DNA from: Neomoorella stamsii
GTDB taxonomy: Bacteria; Bacillota; DSM-521; Neomoorellales; Neomoorellaceae
Assembly (NCBI RefSeq): GCF_002995805.1
Contig: NZ_PVXL01000055.1
Location: 109,482-173,481, forward strand
Direction: 5' to 3'
Length of the DNA: 64,000 nucleotides
The translations under genes and the position numbers were made by a program. Below, in pieces: positions 1-7,804 of the stretch. A model generated the notes under the pieces. That model had not been told where the DNA came from and did not search any database. It saw nothing but the letters and a program-made list of their open reading frames with translations. Numbering within the stretch: position 1 is the first letter of the stretch; each line of letters starts with the position of its first letter.

Positions 1-1
1 C

Positions 2-2164
2 GATCCCCTGGTAGCCAACAAAGGACCGACCTGGCTGGCACCCAGGATCATCAATGCCCTCCAGCGCGGCATGAAACTGGTAGTAATCGATCCCCGTTTA
101 AGCCGCATTGCTGAAAAGGCCCACCGCTGGGTACCAATTATTCCTGGTACTGATGCCGCCCTGGCTCTGGGTATGGCCAGGTGGATCATTGAAAACGAGC
201 GTTTTGATAGGAAGTATTTAGAAAATCCCAACCTGGCCTCCGCCCGGGCCGATGGGGAACCGACCTGGAGCGATGCCACCCACCTGGTTAATATCTCCGC
301 ACCGGGCCGTCCCAAACTACGGGCCGCCGACCTTGGTCTGGGGACCCCCGAACAGTACGTGGTTATGCAGAATGGCGTCCCGACCCCCCATGACCGGGCA
401 ACGGCCGGCGACCTGGAAGTTGACAGGGAAATCAACGGCATCCGCGTTAAGTCGGTTTTTACCCTTTTCCGGGAGCGGGTTATGGAAAAGACTCTGGCGG
501 AGTATGCTGCCATCTGCGGCATTGAGCCACGAGTGATTGAGGAACTGGCCCGGGAATTTACCTCTCACGGCAAGAAGGCAGCCATCATCTCCTACCGCGG
601 CCCGGCCATGCACGTCAACGGCTACGATAACATCCGTGCCATTAATTGCCTGAACCATCTCCTCGGCAATTACGACTGGCAGGGGGGGAGTCTTAGTTCC
701 GGAGCCCGCTTTAAGGAACTGGAAGGTGCCTACGATCTGATGACGGTACCCAATGCGAGGAAGGCGTGGGGCATTCCCCTGGCCCGTACAGGGATAGCCT
801 ATGAAAAGACCAGCCTTTTCCAGCGAGATGGCTACCCGGCCAGGAGGCCGTGGTTTCCCTTTACGGCCCACATCATCCAGGAGGTGCTCCCTAGCGCCAA
901 GGAAGGGTATCCTTACCCCATCCAGGCCCTGTTCATTCACCGCATATCACCGGTATTATCCCTCCCCGGTGGTGAATGGCAGCGGGATGTTCTTCTTGAC
1001 CAGAAAGCAGTACCCCTGCTGGTAGTTTCCGACGTGGTCTTAAGCGAAACAGCCATGTGCGCTGATTACGTGCTGCCGGACCTGACCTACCTGGAGCGCT
1101 GGAGTCTGGAAACCATTTACCCCAACCAGCCATTAAAATCAAGTCACATCATGCAGCCCGTAGTCCGGGTCTTCCCGGAACCAAGGCCTGTGGAGGATGT
1201 CTATATCGACCTGTTTAAAGCCCTGGGACTGCCCGGTGTAGGCGAAAAGGCCTTTGCCGACGGGAGCGCCCTGCACAGAAGTGAAGACTTCTTCCTGAAA
1301 GTGGTAGCCAATGTAGCCCTGGATGGACCCGAGCCGGTACCCGATGCCAGTGACCAGGAAGTAGCCCTTTTTACTGCTGTGCGCCAAAAAACTCTGGGAT
1401 CAGCCTTTAATGAAGCAGCCTGGCGACAGGCCGTCCGGCCTGAGCACTGGCGCAAGGTCGTCTACGTCCTGAACCGCGGCGGTCGCTTTGAGGCTCCAGG
1501 TCACGAGTATGAAGGCGGCCTCCTGAAATATAAGCTGGCCCAGCAGGCAGATTTCTACCATGAGCCTGTGGCCGGAGGGAAGAATCCTTATGATGGCAGT
1601 CCCCTGGACGGCCTGCCGCGGGTTCTGATACCTTCTTTCTATAACGGCGAAACCCTGGACAAAGACGGTCTACCCCTTATCCTGATCAACTGGAAGGCCA
1701 GGCACATTGGCACCCACCGGAATATTTCCTCTGCCTGGTTGCGGGAAATTGAATCCGAAAACGCTCTCTGGATGCATCCTGATGACGCCACCGCCCGGGG
1801 ACTGAAAACCGGTGACCGCGTCAAAATCCGTTCCGCCAGCTTTGAGATGGAAGGCCAGGTACTGGTCACTGCTAAAATCCGTCCCGGCGTTGTCGGCACT
1901 TGTTATAATTACGGCCATACCGCCTACGGTTCCCGGCCCGTAACCATTGATGGTAAAATGGTACCGGCCGTGAAACCATACGGCCACACGCCATGGCTGG
2001 CCGGGCAGCCGGAAGCGTCATATGCTCCCGGCCGGGGTACAGGATTTAACTATAATGCCCTCCTGCGGCTGGACCCAGCTGTTTCAGGTGGCGCAGTGAA
2101 TGATATCATCGGCGGTTCACCAGGCCAGCTCGATACCAGGGTAGAAGTCACCAAACTCTCTTAA
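2..2164 (+). CDS. Molybdopterin oxidoreductase, catalytic subunit (5'-truncated by window edge)
   Basis: The reading frame is open to the first bases of the window, so the true start and the N-terminal part (where an iron-sulfur site would be) lie outside; an internal ATG at 71 is not the start. About 720 residues are visible. The middle has the MoCo-bisPGD fold (VVIDPRLSR, GNYDWQGGSL, and DVVLSETAMCADYVLPD, the usual closing motif of the dinucleotide-binding domain). The C-terminus has the molybdopterin dinucleotide-binding barrel (HIGTHRNISS, WMHPDDATARGLKTGDRVKI). These blocks resemble TtrA/PhsA/PsrA-type reductases acting on sulfur oxyanions, usually exported and paired with a ferredoxin-like subunit. 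The substrate cannot be read from this fragment. The gene ends with a strong terminator. Confidence 0.85.
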   Translation, partial: DPLVANKGPTWLAPRIINALQRGMKLVVIDPRLSRIAEKAHRWVPIIPGTDAALALGMARWIIENERFDRKYLENPNLASARADGEPTWSDATHLVNISAPGRPKLRAADLGLGTPEQYVVMQNGVPTPHDRATAGDLEVDREINGIRVKSVFTLFRERVMEKTLAEYAAICGIEPRVIEELAREFTSHGKKAAIISYRGPAMHVNGYDNIRAINCLNHLLGNYDWQGGSLSSGARFKELEGAYDLMTVPNARKAWGIPLARTGIAYEKTSLFQRDGYPARRPWFPFTAHIIQEVLPSAKEGYPYPIQALFIHRISPVLSLPGGEWQRDVLLDQKAVPLLVVSDVVLSETAMCADYVLPDLTYLERWSLETIYPNQPLKSSHIMQPVVRVFPEPRPVEDVYIDLFKALGLPGVGEKAFADGSALHRSEDFFLKVVANVALDGPEPVPDASDQEVALFTAVRQKTLGSAFNEAAWRQAVRPEHWRKVVYVLNRGGRFEAPGHEYEGGLLKYKLAQQADFYHEPVAGGKNPYDGSPLDGLPRVLIPSFYNGETLDKDGLPLILINWKARHIGTHRNISSAWLREIESENALWMHPDDATARGLKTGDRVKIRSASFEMEGQVLVTAKIRPGVVGTCYNYGHTAYGSRPVTIDGKMVPAVKPYGHTPWLAGQPEASYAPGRGTGFNYNALLRLDPAVSGGAVNDIIGGSPGQLDTRVEVTKLS

Positions 2165-2172
2165 ATAACCAG

Positions 2173-2197
2173 CCCGGCATTATGCCGGGTTTTTTTC
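2173..2197 (+). terminator. Intrinsic terminator of the molybdopterin oxidoreductase gene
   Basis: A perfect 7-bp stem (CCCGGCA / TGCCGGG, 3-nt loop) is followed directly by eight T, nine bases after the stop codon. Confidence 0.9.
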
Positions 2198-2209
2198 TTT
2201 GGTAAAGGG

Positions 2210-2238
2210 TTGACAGATATTTTACCAAGTGATAGGTT
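2210..2238 (+). promoter_or_regulatory. Candidate sigma-A promoter of nfo
   Basis: TTGACA (2210-2215), 17-bp spacer, TAGGTT (2233-2238). The -35 is consensus and the -10 is weak. It lies between the upstream terminator and nfo, about 90 bp before the nfo start. Confidence 0.5.
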
Positions 2239-2328
2239 AGAGAAAATACATACCACAACCCGGAACAGCATAAGAACAAGTTTTGAACAGATACCGGTAT
2301 TAAGCCGGTTTTGACGGAGGATTCCCCT

Positions 2329-3228
2329 ATGAAGACTGGTGCTTATAACGGTGAAGGCATGAAAATGCTGCGCCTGGGAGCCCACCTTTCCATAGCAAAG
2401 GGATTACCGAAAACCGTAACTATGGCGACAGAGATAAAGGCCAATACCTTCCAGTATTTCACCCGCAACCCCCGCGGCGGCGCGGCCCGGAAAATCCCAC
2501 CTTCAGAAATAGCCGCCTGGCAGGAGGCCAGACAAAAGGCCGGCCTCTATCCCATTGCCGGCCACCTGCCCTATACCGTCAACCTGGGAGCTGTGCCTGG
2601 TAGGCAGCAGGAATTTGCCCGTATGGTCCTCCATGATGACACCTTGAGGGTAGCTGCCATTGGGGGCGAATACCTGATCACTCACCCCGGCCACCACGAA
2701 GGCGACCGCGAGGCCGGTTTAGAGAGGATTATCCAGTTGATTAAAGAGTCCTATTTAAGTATCCCTGAACCAGGCCCAATGCTTTTACTGGAAACCATGG
2801 CCGGGCAGGGAAAAGAAGTTGGTTCCCTTGAGGATTTGCGTTACATCCTGGCAGGCCTGAACTGGCCGGAAAGGGTGGGTGTTTGCCTTGACTCGGCCCA
2901 TCTATTCGCCGCCGGCTGGGACCTGCGGACCCCATCCGGCTGCCGGCAACTGGTAAAAGAGTTAGAAGCAAAGATTGGCCTGGAGCGGGTTAAGGTCATG
3001 CATTTAAATGATTCCCTGGCGCCCCTGGGCAGTCACCGGGACCGCCATGCCGGTATCGGCAGGGGAGAACTGGGGGAGGAGGGGATAGCTGCTATTGTCA
3101 ACGATCCTTTTCTTGGTGAGTTGACCCTGCTTTTAGAAACACCGGTAAGCACCTATGAAGAATACGGGACTGAAATTGCCCTGGTGCAGAAACTACGTCT
3201 TGACGGCTCCCGGGAACCTGTGCTATAA
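2329..3228 (+). CDS. nfo: Endonuclease IV (AP endonuclease family 2)
   Basis: About 299 residues. Family role: cleaves DNA 5' of abasic sites and removes 3' blocking groups in base excision repair, using a three-metal zinc centre in a TIM barrel. Visible family features are the opening LRLGAHLSIAKGL, NTFQYFTRNPRG, GEYLITHPGHHEG, LLLETMAGQG (metal-binding Glu), CLDSAHLFAAGWD (family CLDTCH block) and MHLNDSLAPLGSHRDRHAGIGRG, which carries the DRH metal ligands. The ATG at 2329 is preferred because GGAGG (2316-2320) sits 8 nt upstream; an in-frame TTG at 2311 has no such site. The stop codon overlaps the promoter of the next tRNA gene. Confidence 0.95.
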   Translation: MKTGAYNGEGMKMLRLGAHLSIAKGLPKTVTMATEIKANTFQYFTRNPRGGAARKIPPSEIAAWQEARQKAGLYPIAGHLPYTVNLGAVPGRQQEFARMVLHDDTLRVAAIGGEYLITHPGHHEGDREAGLERIIQLIKESYLSIPEPGPMLLLETMAGQGKEVGSLEDLRYILAGLNWPERVGVCLDSAHLFAAGWDLRTPSGCRQLVKELEAKIGLERVKVMHLNDSLAPLGSHRDRHAGIGRGELGEEGIAAIVNDPFLGELTLLLETPVSTYEEYGTEIALVQKLRLDGSREPVL

Positions 3229-3229
3229 T
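3200..3229 (+). promoter_or_regulatory. Promoter of tRNA-Glu, inside the 3' end of nfo
   Basis: TTGACG (3200-3205), 18-bp spacer, TATAAT (3224-3229). The expected start site is a few bases before the tRNA 5' end at 3243. The promoter overlaps the last codons of nfo. Confidence 0.8.
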
Positions 3230-3242
3230 AATCCCCGGTTGA

Positions 3243-3318
3243 GGCCCTATCGTCTAGTGGCCTAGGACGCCGCCCTCTCACGGCGGTAACCGGGGTTCGA
3301 ATCCCCGTAGGGCTACCA
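3243..3318 (+). tRNA. tRNA-Glu (anticodon CTC)
   Basis: A 76-nt cloverleaf with encoded CCA (3316-3318). The acceptor stem GGCCCTA/TAGGGCT includes a G-U at position 1-72. The anticodon stem is CCGCC/GGCGG with loop CTCTCAC, giving anticodon CTC. The T arm is CCGGG-GTTCGAAT-CCCCG. It reads GAG codons. It is transcribed alone from its own promoter and followed by a long terminator hairpin. Confidence 0.97.
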
Positions 3319-3327
3319 GATAATTGC

Positions 3328-3362
3328 AGAACCAGGTTCCTCTAAGGGAACCTGGTTCTTTT
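3328..3362 (+). terminator. Intrinsic terminator after tRNA-Glu
   Basis: A perfect 13-bp stem (AGAACCAGGTTCC / GGAACCTGGTTCT) with a 6-nt loop, followed by a short T run. Confidence 0.9.
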
Positions 3363-3450
3363 AATTTCAATAACCTCGGGGCTATCGCTTCCATGTGGTA
3401 CGAGCACTGGAGGAACTGGCGTAGCCGGTTCCAATTCACACATCCAATTA

Positions 3451-3472
3451 TAAAGGAGGGGGCTTAGCCCCC
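3451..3472 (-). terminator. Hairpin downstream of the 50-residue membrane ORF
   Basis: On the minus strand GGGGGCTAAGCCCCC (3472 to 3458) starts just after the small gene's stop codon and is followed by TCCTTTATA. The T tract is weak, so termination is plausible but not certain. Confidence 0.5.
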
Positions 3473-3474
3473 GG

Positions 3475-3627
3475 CTAACCGGCTGGTTCTTGTTGCTGGC
3501 GGCGTCGCAACCATATACTTAACAAGTAACCATCCAGCAAGCCCATGGGGTAAGCCAGTAAGGTGAGCCACCAGGGCCAGCCGCGCCGCTGAGGGCGCGA
3601 CCCCATGGTAAAACGGGCTCGGAACAC
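3475..3627 (-). CDS. Small single-pass membrane protein, 50 aa, unknown function
   Basis: This GTG-initiated frame is easily missed. GTG (3627) follows AAAGGGGGG with 7 nt spacing, a strong ribosome binding site. The product has a basic N-terminus (MFRARFTMGSRPQRRG), one hydrophobic segment (WPWWLTLLAYPMGLLDGYLLSIW, about residues 17-39) and a basic tail (LRRRQQQEPAG). A G/C-rich hairpin follows the stop. A longer overlapping frame starting at 3658 has no such site and looks like a shadow. No family is recognised; the shape resembles small bacterial membrane peptides. It is a lone minus-strand gene between the tRNA and the CopZ-like genes. Confidence 0.6.
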   Translation of the reverse strand: MFRARFTMGSRPQRRGWPWWLTLLAYPMGLLDGYLLSIWLRRRQQQEPAG

Positions 3628-3838
3628 CTGAAATCCCCCCTTTAAAACTTATTATCATACCTGAGGGCCGTGTCTATTCTTATTTCATTAACATAATACC
3701 GGGAATTGCCTGCGTAGAGGCAAGGTAGGGTACATAAACTAGCGATATGAATTACTTTAGAGCTCCGAAGCTCAACTTTTACTCAATAATTAGCATGACC
3801 AAAAACCGATACAACTCTTTACAAAAGGGGGGGAAGAG

Positions 3839-4042
3839 ATGCCCAGGCGTTTTAAACTCAGCCGTAATGGCCCCAATCAGGACCGTCGTTCAAAGGTAAG
3901 GGCCAGAGAACTTCATCATATCCGCGGCAACCAGGTTATTATTGATCCGAACGGGGCCCGGAAAATAAATAATAAGAGTAGTATAGCTGGTCCTAAAACC
4001 TTACCCGAGGTTAACGGGCCAGCTCTTTTAATACTTAATTAA
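3839..4042 (+). CDS. Hypothetical basic protein, 67 aa
   Basis: ATG is preceded by a G-rich ribosome binding site (GGGGGGGAAGAG) at good spacing. The product is very basic in its first half (MPRRFKLSRNGPNQDRRSKVRARELHHIRG) and has no transmembrane segment or cysteines. I recognise no family. It ends 17 bases before the GTG start of the CopZ-like gene, so the two are probably co-transcribed. Its charge would suit nucleic-acid or membrane-surface binding, but that is speculation. No clear promoter was found in the 210 bases upstream. Confidence 0.5.
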   Translation: MPRRFKLSRNGPNQDRRSKVRARELHHIRGNQVIIDPNGARKINNKSSIAGPKTLPEVNGPALLILN

Positions 4043-4059
4043 GGAAGGGAATACTCATA

Positions 4060-4467
4060 GTGAATCATGAAGTCTGCGGTGGTAAGGGCAAGGAAGCTAC
4101 CACGGCTTGCCCGGTTTGTGGTACAAAGGGGCAAAAAGTACCAGGTATAACGGTAGCTAGTTTACTTAATACGGCGGCAGCGGCTTCTTTAAGCAATACC
4201 CAGTACAATTTATGCCTGTCGCCATCATGTAATGTTGTTTACTATAGTGATCATGGTACCGTATTTACCAAAGAAAATATCCGCGTACCGGTCTGGTTTA
4301 AAGAAAAATCGCCCCGGATAATCTGCTACTGTAATAAAGTCACGGATAGCAAGATATTGGACCACATAGTAACCAGGCAATGCTGCCACAATTTAAAGGA
4401 CATCCGGGAACATACGGGTGCTAATGCCGGTCATGACTGCCTTACCCAAAACCCGGCCGGAACCTGA
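4060..4467 (+). CDS. CopZ-like protein: zinc-binding domain plus BFD-type [2Fe-2S] domain
   Basis: 135 residues from a GTG start with AAGGAAGGGA upstream. The first half has a paired-cysteine module: ACPVCGTKGQKV (C17, C20) and YNLCLSPSCNVVYY (C52, C57), as in the N-terminal domain of archaeal-type CopZ copper chaperones. The second half, IICYCNKVTDSKILDHIV (C89, C91) ending GANAGHDCLTQNP (C127), resembles the BFD-like [2Fe-2S] domain. The usual fourth cysteine next to C127 is not obvious; C108/C109 might substitute. The classical C-terminal copper-binding HMA domain of CopZ is absent, so a role in copper traffic is not established. No copper ATPase is nearby. Confidence 0.7.
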   Translation: MNHEVCGGKGKEATTACPVCGTKGQKVPGITVASLLNTAAAASLSNTQYNLCLSPSCNVVYYSDHGTVFTKENIRVPVWFKEKSPRIICYCNKVTDSKILDHIVTRQCCHNLKDIREHTGANAGHDCLTQNPAGT

Positions 4468-4722
4468 TGTAGCCCGGCGGTGCAATCGGTGATTGCCCAG
4501 GGATTAGCTATTACTTAACATAATAATTATTATAGGAAGTTGTAGTTTCTACAGCTAAGTAATCTCCTTCATTTACCTGCTAATACCTGCTAATCTTTGA
4601 GCTGCAAAATACCGGGTACTGCCTCTGCCGGCTTTGTGAGCAGGATTTTAATTTCTGGTATTGCAGGACCCGTGCCTGGATTATTCATACTAATATCAGA
4701 AAATATTTTGCTGTTCTTGTAA
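4468..4722. other. Intergenic stretch upstream of lexA, no gene seen
   Basis: Together with the operator and leader this makes about 320 bases without a gene. It contains a small hairpin (GCAATC GGT GATTGC, 4482-4496) without a T tract and a short tandem repeat of CCTGCTAAT. I see no open frame with a credible start. Confidence 0.5.
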
Positions 4723-4758
4723 CGAACAGTTGTTTACAGGGTAAAAATATGTTAGGAT
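4712..4758 (+). promoter_or_regulatory. LexA operator and promoter region of lexA
   Basis: CGAACAGTTGTTTA (4723-4736) fits the Gram-positive SOS box pattern GAAC-N4-GTTC except for the last base. An overlapping dyad TGTTC-N7-GAACA occupies 4712-4728. A possible promoter is TTGTTT (4730-4735), 17 bp, TAGGAT (4753-4758), which would place the operator over the -35. This fits autoregulation by LexA. Promoter and box are inferred from sequence only. Confidence 0.6.
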
Positions 4759-4790
4759 TAAATTATAGAATGAACCGGGAGGGATTGAGG

Positions 4791-5411
4791 TTGACGTCCG
4801 ATTTAACGCCCAGGCAAGAAATGGTCCTTAACTATATTCGCCATTTTATCGATGTGCACGGTTACCCACCTACGGTCCGGGACATCTGCCAGGCTACTGG
4901 CCTGCGTTCAAGTTCTACCGTTCACGGCCATTTAAACCGGCTGGAGAAAAAGGGTTACATCCGCCGCGATCCCACCCGCTCCCGGGCCATCGAAATCCTT
5001 ACTACCTACCCGGGCCCTTCCCATACCACTAGAAACATGGTTTCCGTCCCCCTGCTGGGCAAAATTACCGCGGGTCAGCCCATCCTGGCCGTGGAAAATA
5101 TCGAAGAAGTCTTCCCTCTCCCCTCCGAACTGGCCGGGAGTGAAGACGCCTTTATGCTCCAGGTCCAGGGCGACAGCATGATTGAAGCCGGTATCCTGAA
5201 TGGCGATTACCTCATTGTCCGGCCCCAGGACAGGGCCGAAAACGGTGATATTGTCGTTGCTCTCCTCGGTGACGAAGCTACCGTTAAATATTTCCACCGC
5301 TATGAAGACCATATAGAACTGGTCCCGGCCAACAGCCGCCTGCAACCCATTAAAACCCGGGAAGTAACCATCCTGGGTAAGGTCACCGGCCTTTACCGCC
5401 GTTTCTCCTGA
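4791..5411 (+). CDS. lexA: LexA, SOS response repressor and autoprotease
   Basis: 206 residues from TTG 4791, preferred because GGGAGGGA lies 6 nt upstream; an in-frame ATG at 4749 would fall inside the promoter. The N-terminal winged HTH (LTPRQEMVLNYIRHFIDVHGYPPTVRDICQATGLRSSSTVHGHLNRL) binds operators. The C-terminal S24 domain has the Ala94-Gly95 cleavage site (KITAGQP), catalytic Ser129 (QGDSMIEAG) and Lys166 (GDEATVKYF). RecA filaments trigger self-cleavage. All key residues are present. Its last 19 bp overlap the 3' end of the convergent ynbB gene, leaving no room for a terminator between them. Confidence 0.97.
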   Translation: MTSDLTPRQEMVLNYIRHFIDVHGYPPTVRDICQATGLRSSSTVHGHLNRLEKKGYIRRDPTRSRAIEILTTYPGPSHTTRNMVSVPLLGKITAGQPILAVENIEEVFPLPSELAGSEDAFMLQVQGDSMIEAGILNGDYLIVRPQDRAENGDIVVALLGDEATVKYFHRYEDHIELVPANSRLQPIKTREVTILGKVTGLYRRFS

Positions 5412-6688
5412 AGCAAACCCCGGTTTACCATTTCCTGGGCCGCCATCAGGAGGGCGACCCTGGTATAGGGATAGGCCTGTCCCCCCTGGAGGAAAACGGC
5501 ATAGGGCGGCCGTAAGGGGCCATCGGCGCTGAGCTCAATGGAAGAGCCCTGGATAAAGGTCCCCCCAGCCATGATGACTTGGTCTTCATAACCGGGCAGC
5601 AGGGCTGGTTCCGGTACCGTAGTCGCCTCTACCGGGCAACCCTTTTGCAGCCCCTGGCAAAAGGCCAGCAGTGTTTCCCGCTGTCTCAGGATAATACATT
5701 GTACGATATCCCGCCTTCGTTCCCCGGGCAAAGGGTCAACGTCAAAGCCCAGGCCTTGGAAAAAGGCAGCCGCAACGATGGCTCCCGTAAGGGCTTCCCT
5801 GACTACCAGGGGAGCCAGGTATAAGCCCTGGTAATAAAGGCGTTTCTCAGTAAAGGCCCCCAGCTCACCCCCCAGGCCGGGTGCGGTCAGGCGCGCCGCC
5901 ACCTCCTCTACCAGGTCCTCCCGTCCCACTATATAGCCACCGCCCGGTGCCAGACCGCCGCCGGGGTTTTTAATTAAAGAACCCACCACCAGGTCGGCCC
6001 CTATCTCACCCGGTTCCTGCTCCTCTACCAGCTCCCCGTAACAGTTATCGACCAGGCAGACGGTTTCCCGGTTGGCCTCTTTAATGATGCTGATTATCCG
6101 GGCCAATTCCTGGATACCCAGGGAAGGCCGTAAGCTATAGCCCCGGGAACGCTGGATAAGGCACATACGGGGCCGCATGCCATCTACAGCCTCGGCCAGC
6201 TTTGCCAGATCCGGACGGCCTTGGGTATCTAAGGCTACTTCGGCGTATTTTATTCCCCATTCCCTTAAGCTTCCCGCTACCCGCGGGCCCAGGCCGATGA
6301 CCGTAGCCAGGGTGTCGTAGGGGCGGCCACAGGCGGACAGTAAGGTATCACCGGGTCGCAGAAGGGCACTTAAAGCCAGGGTCAGGGCGTGGGTACCGGA
6401 AACAATCTGCGGGCGAACCAGGGCAGCATTGCCGCCAAAAAGGCTGGCAAAAAGCCGCTCCAGGGTGGAACGCCCCAGGTCACCATAGCCATAGCCCGTG
6501 GAATCTTGGAAATGGTACTCGTTTATCCCCTGCCTTTGAAAGGCCTGGAGTACCTTTAAGTGATTATAGGCGCTGACGGCATTTACGGCCGCGATTGCTT
6601 CCCGGCTATCATTTTCGGCTGCCTCTAGCTTCTCTACCAGCCAGGGAGCAATGGGAAAAAACCTGGTTATATTTTTGTGCCAATCCAA
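5393..6688 (-). CDS. ynbB: Methionine gamma-lyase family protein (YnbB, 'aluminium resistance' family)
   Basis: 431 residues of a fold-type I PLP enzyme. The PLP lysine is in VVGSLIKNPGGGLAPGGGYI and the cofactor aspartate in CLVDNCYGELVEE. Other family segments are GTHALTLALSALLRPGDTLL and HFQDSTGYGYGDLGR. Members resemble Met gamma-lyase/cystathionine lyases, but their substrate is not settled and the aluminium-resistance label is historical. It is the last gene of the hfq-spoVK string, as in Bacillus, where ynbA (hflX) lies between spoVK and ynbB; here hflX is missing from that slot. It starts 22 bp after spoVK. Confidence 0.9.
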   Translation of the reverse strand: MDWHKNITRFFPIAPWLVEKLEAAENDSREAIAAVNAVSAYNHLKVLQAFQRQGINEYHFQDSTGYGYGDLGRSTLERLFASLFGGNAALVRPQIVSGTHALTLALSALLRPGDTLLSACGRPYDTLATVIGLGPRVAGSLREWGIKYAEVALDTQGRPDLAKLAEAVDGMRPRMCLIQRSRGYSLRPSLGIQELARIISIIKEANRETVCLVDNCYGELVEEQEPGEIGADLVVGSLIKNPGGGLAPGGGYIVGREDLVEEVAARLTAPGLGGELGAFTEKRLYYQGLYLAPLVVREALTGAIVAAAFFQGLGFDVDPLPGERRRDIVQCIILRQRETLLAFCQGLQKGCPVEATTVPEPALLPGYEDQVIMAGGTFIQGSSIELSADGPLRPPYAVFLQGGQAYPYTRVALLMAAQEMVNRGLLQEKRR

Positions 6689-6710
6689 TTCTTAACCCCC
6701 GCACCTCAAA

Positions 6711-7709
6711 CTACCGGGAGTTATTATAGCAGATCGGCGGTCCCCCGGGAAGATTGCTTTCCCCTTCCTTTACCCCGGCCGGCAGGGCTGGTCGCAACAG
6801 GTCTTCCTTTTCAATACTCATCAATTCCTGCCGGGTAAGGTTTTTCTTATTTACCAGCCGCACGGCCTGGCGACGCATGGCCCTTTCGATAATATTGCGG
6901 ACCATGCGGGCATTGCCATTATAACGGTGGCCAAAAAGGACTTCCCGGCGTAAAATCTTTTCTAGCTCCCCGGCAGCCGCTGGCGTAAGGATATATTGTT
7001 TTTCAGCCAGCATCGCCTGGGCAATGGCCAGCAATTCCGGCACAGTATAATCGGGAAATTCCAGCTGGATAGGAAAACGGGAACGCAGCCCCGGATTTGT
7101 CTCCAGGAAATAGTCCATTTCGTCTTTATAACCGGCCAGGATGAGAATCAGGTTATCGCGGTAATCCTCCATACCCTTGACCAGGACGTCAATGGCTTCG
7201 CGGCCAAAATCCTTCTCCCCGCCCCGGGCCAGGGAATAGGCCTCATCAATAAAGAGTATGCCACCTATGGCCTTTTTTAGCTGTTCCCGGGTTTTGTGGG
7301 CCGTGTGGCCGATATACTCCCCCACCAGGTCGGCCCGTTCTACCTCAAGCAGGTGTCCGTGGGACAAGACGCCGAGTTCTTTGAATAACCGCCCCATCAG
7401 CCTGGCGACGGTACTTTTCCCTGTACCCGGGTTGCCTTTAAAAATCATGTGCAGGGTATTGGCGCTGCTCACCAGCCCTTCCCGCTGGCGCCGGCGTTGA
7501 ATCTCGACAAAGGCCCTTAATTCCTTGATTAAACCCTTGACATTCTCCAGGCCGATCATTTTTCCCAGCTCGGCCATAACAGCATCCACCCGCCGCCGGC
7601 TGTTTAATTCATTTTCCCCGCTGCCCCGGTCACGCTGGAGGGGGCGAATCAGGGACCTGTTACTTCCTTTAGTGTTACTGGTGCCAAATTTAACCTGCAA
7701 TTTTCTCAC
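6711..7709 (-). CDS. spoVK: Stage V sporulation protein K, AAA+ ATPase (CbbX-like)
   Basis: 332 residues. GTG start with GGGAGGG just upstream. A 40-residue basic N-terminus is followed by one AAA+ module: Walker A GNPGTGKS (about 92-99), Walker B ILFIDEAYSL, sensor/arginine finger region NPGLRSRFP and a C-terminal helical lid (NGNARMVRNIIERAMRRQ). It belongs to the CbbX/SpoVK family of single-ring AAA+ proteins; in Bacillus it is needed for spore maturation and expressed in the mother cell. Here it sits between a DUF1540 gene and ynbB. The terminator at 7764-7787 separates it from the DUF1540 gene, so it probably has its own promoter. Confidence 0.92.
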   Translation of the reverse strand: MRKLQVKFGTSNTKGSNRSLIRPLQRDRGSGENELNSRRRVDAVMAELGKMIGLENVKGLIKELRAFVEIQRRRQREGLVSSANTLHMIFKGNPGTGKSTVARLMGRLFKELGVLSHGHLLEVERADLVGEYIGHTAHKTREQLKKAIGGILFIDEAYSLARGGEKDFGREAIDVLVKGMEDYRDNLILILAGYKDEMDYFLETNPGLRSRFPIQLEFPDYTVPELLAIAQAMLAEKQYILTPAAAGELEKILRREVLFGHRYNGNARMVRNIIERAMRRQAVRLVNKKNLTRQELMSIEKEDLLRPALPAGVKEGESNLPGGPPICYNNSR

Positions 7710-7763
7710 CCGCCCTCCCCTGCTCTCTTTATTTTATTTATACGCGCCACCGGGCCGGGTAAG

Positions 7764-7787
7764 AAAAAAGGCCGGTAGAACCGGCCC
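7764..7787 (-). terminator. Intrinsic terminator after the DUF1540 gene
   Basis: On the minus strand GGCCGG-TTCTA-CCGGCC (7786 to 7770) is followed by six T (7769 to 7764). Confidence 0.88.
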
Positions 7788-7804
7788 TGCTATTTCTTTC
7801 CTGC

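Noticed and set aside
3464..3658. 64-codon minus-strand frame
   Set aside because: Overlaps the 50-residue membrane ORF in another frame; lacks its ribosome binding site and membrane-protein pattern.
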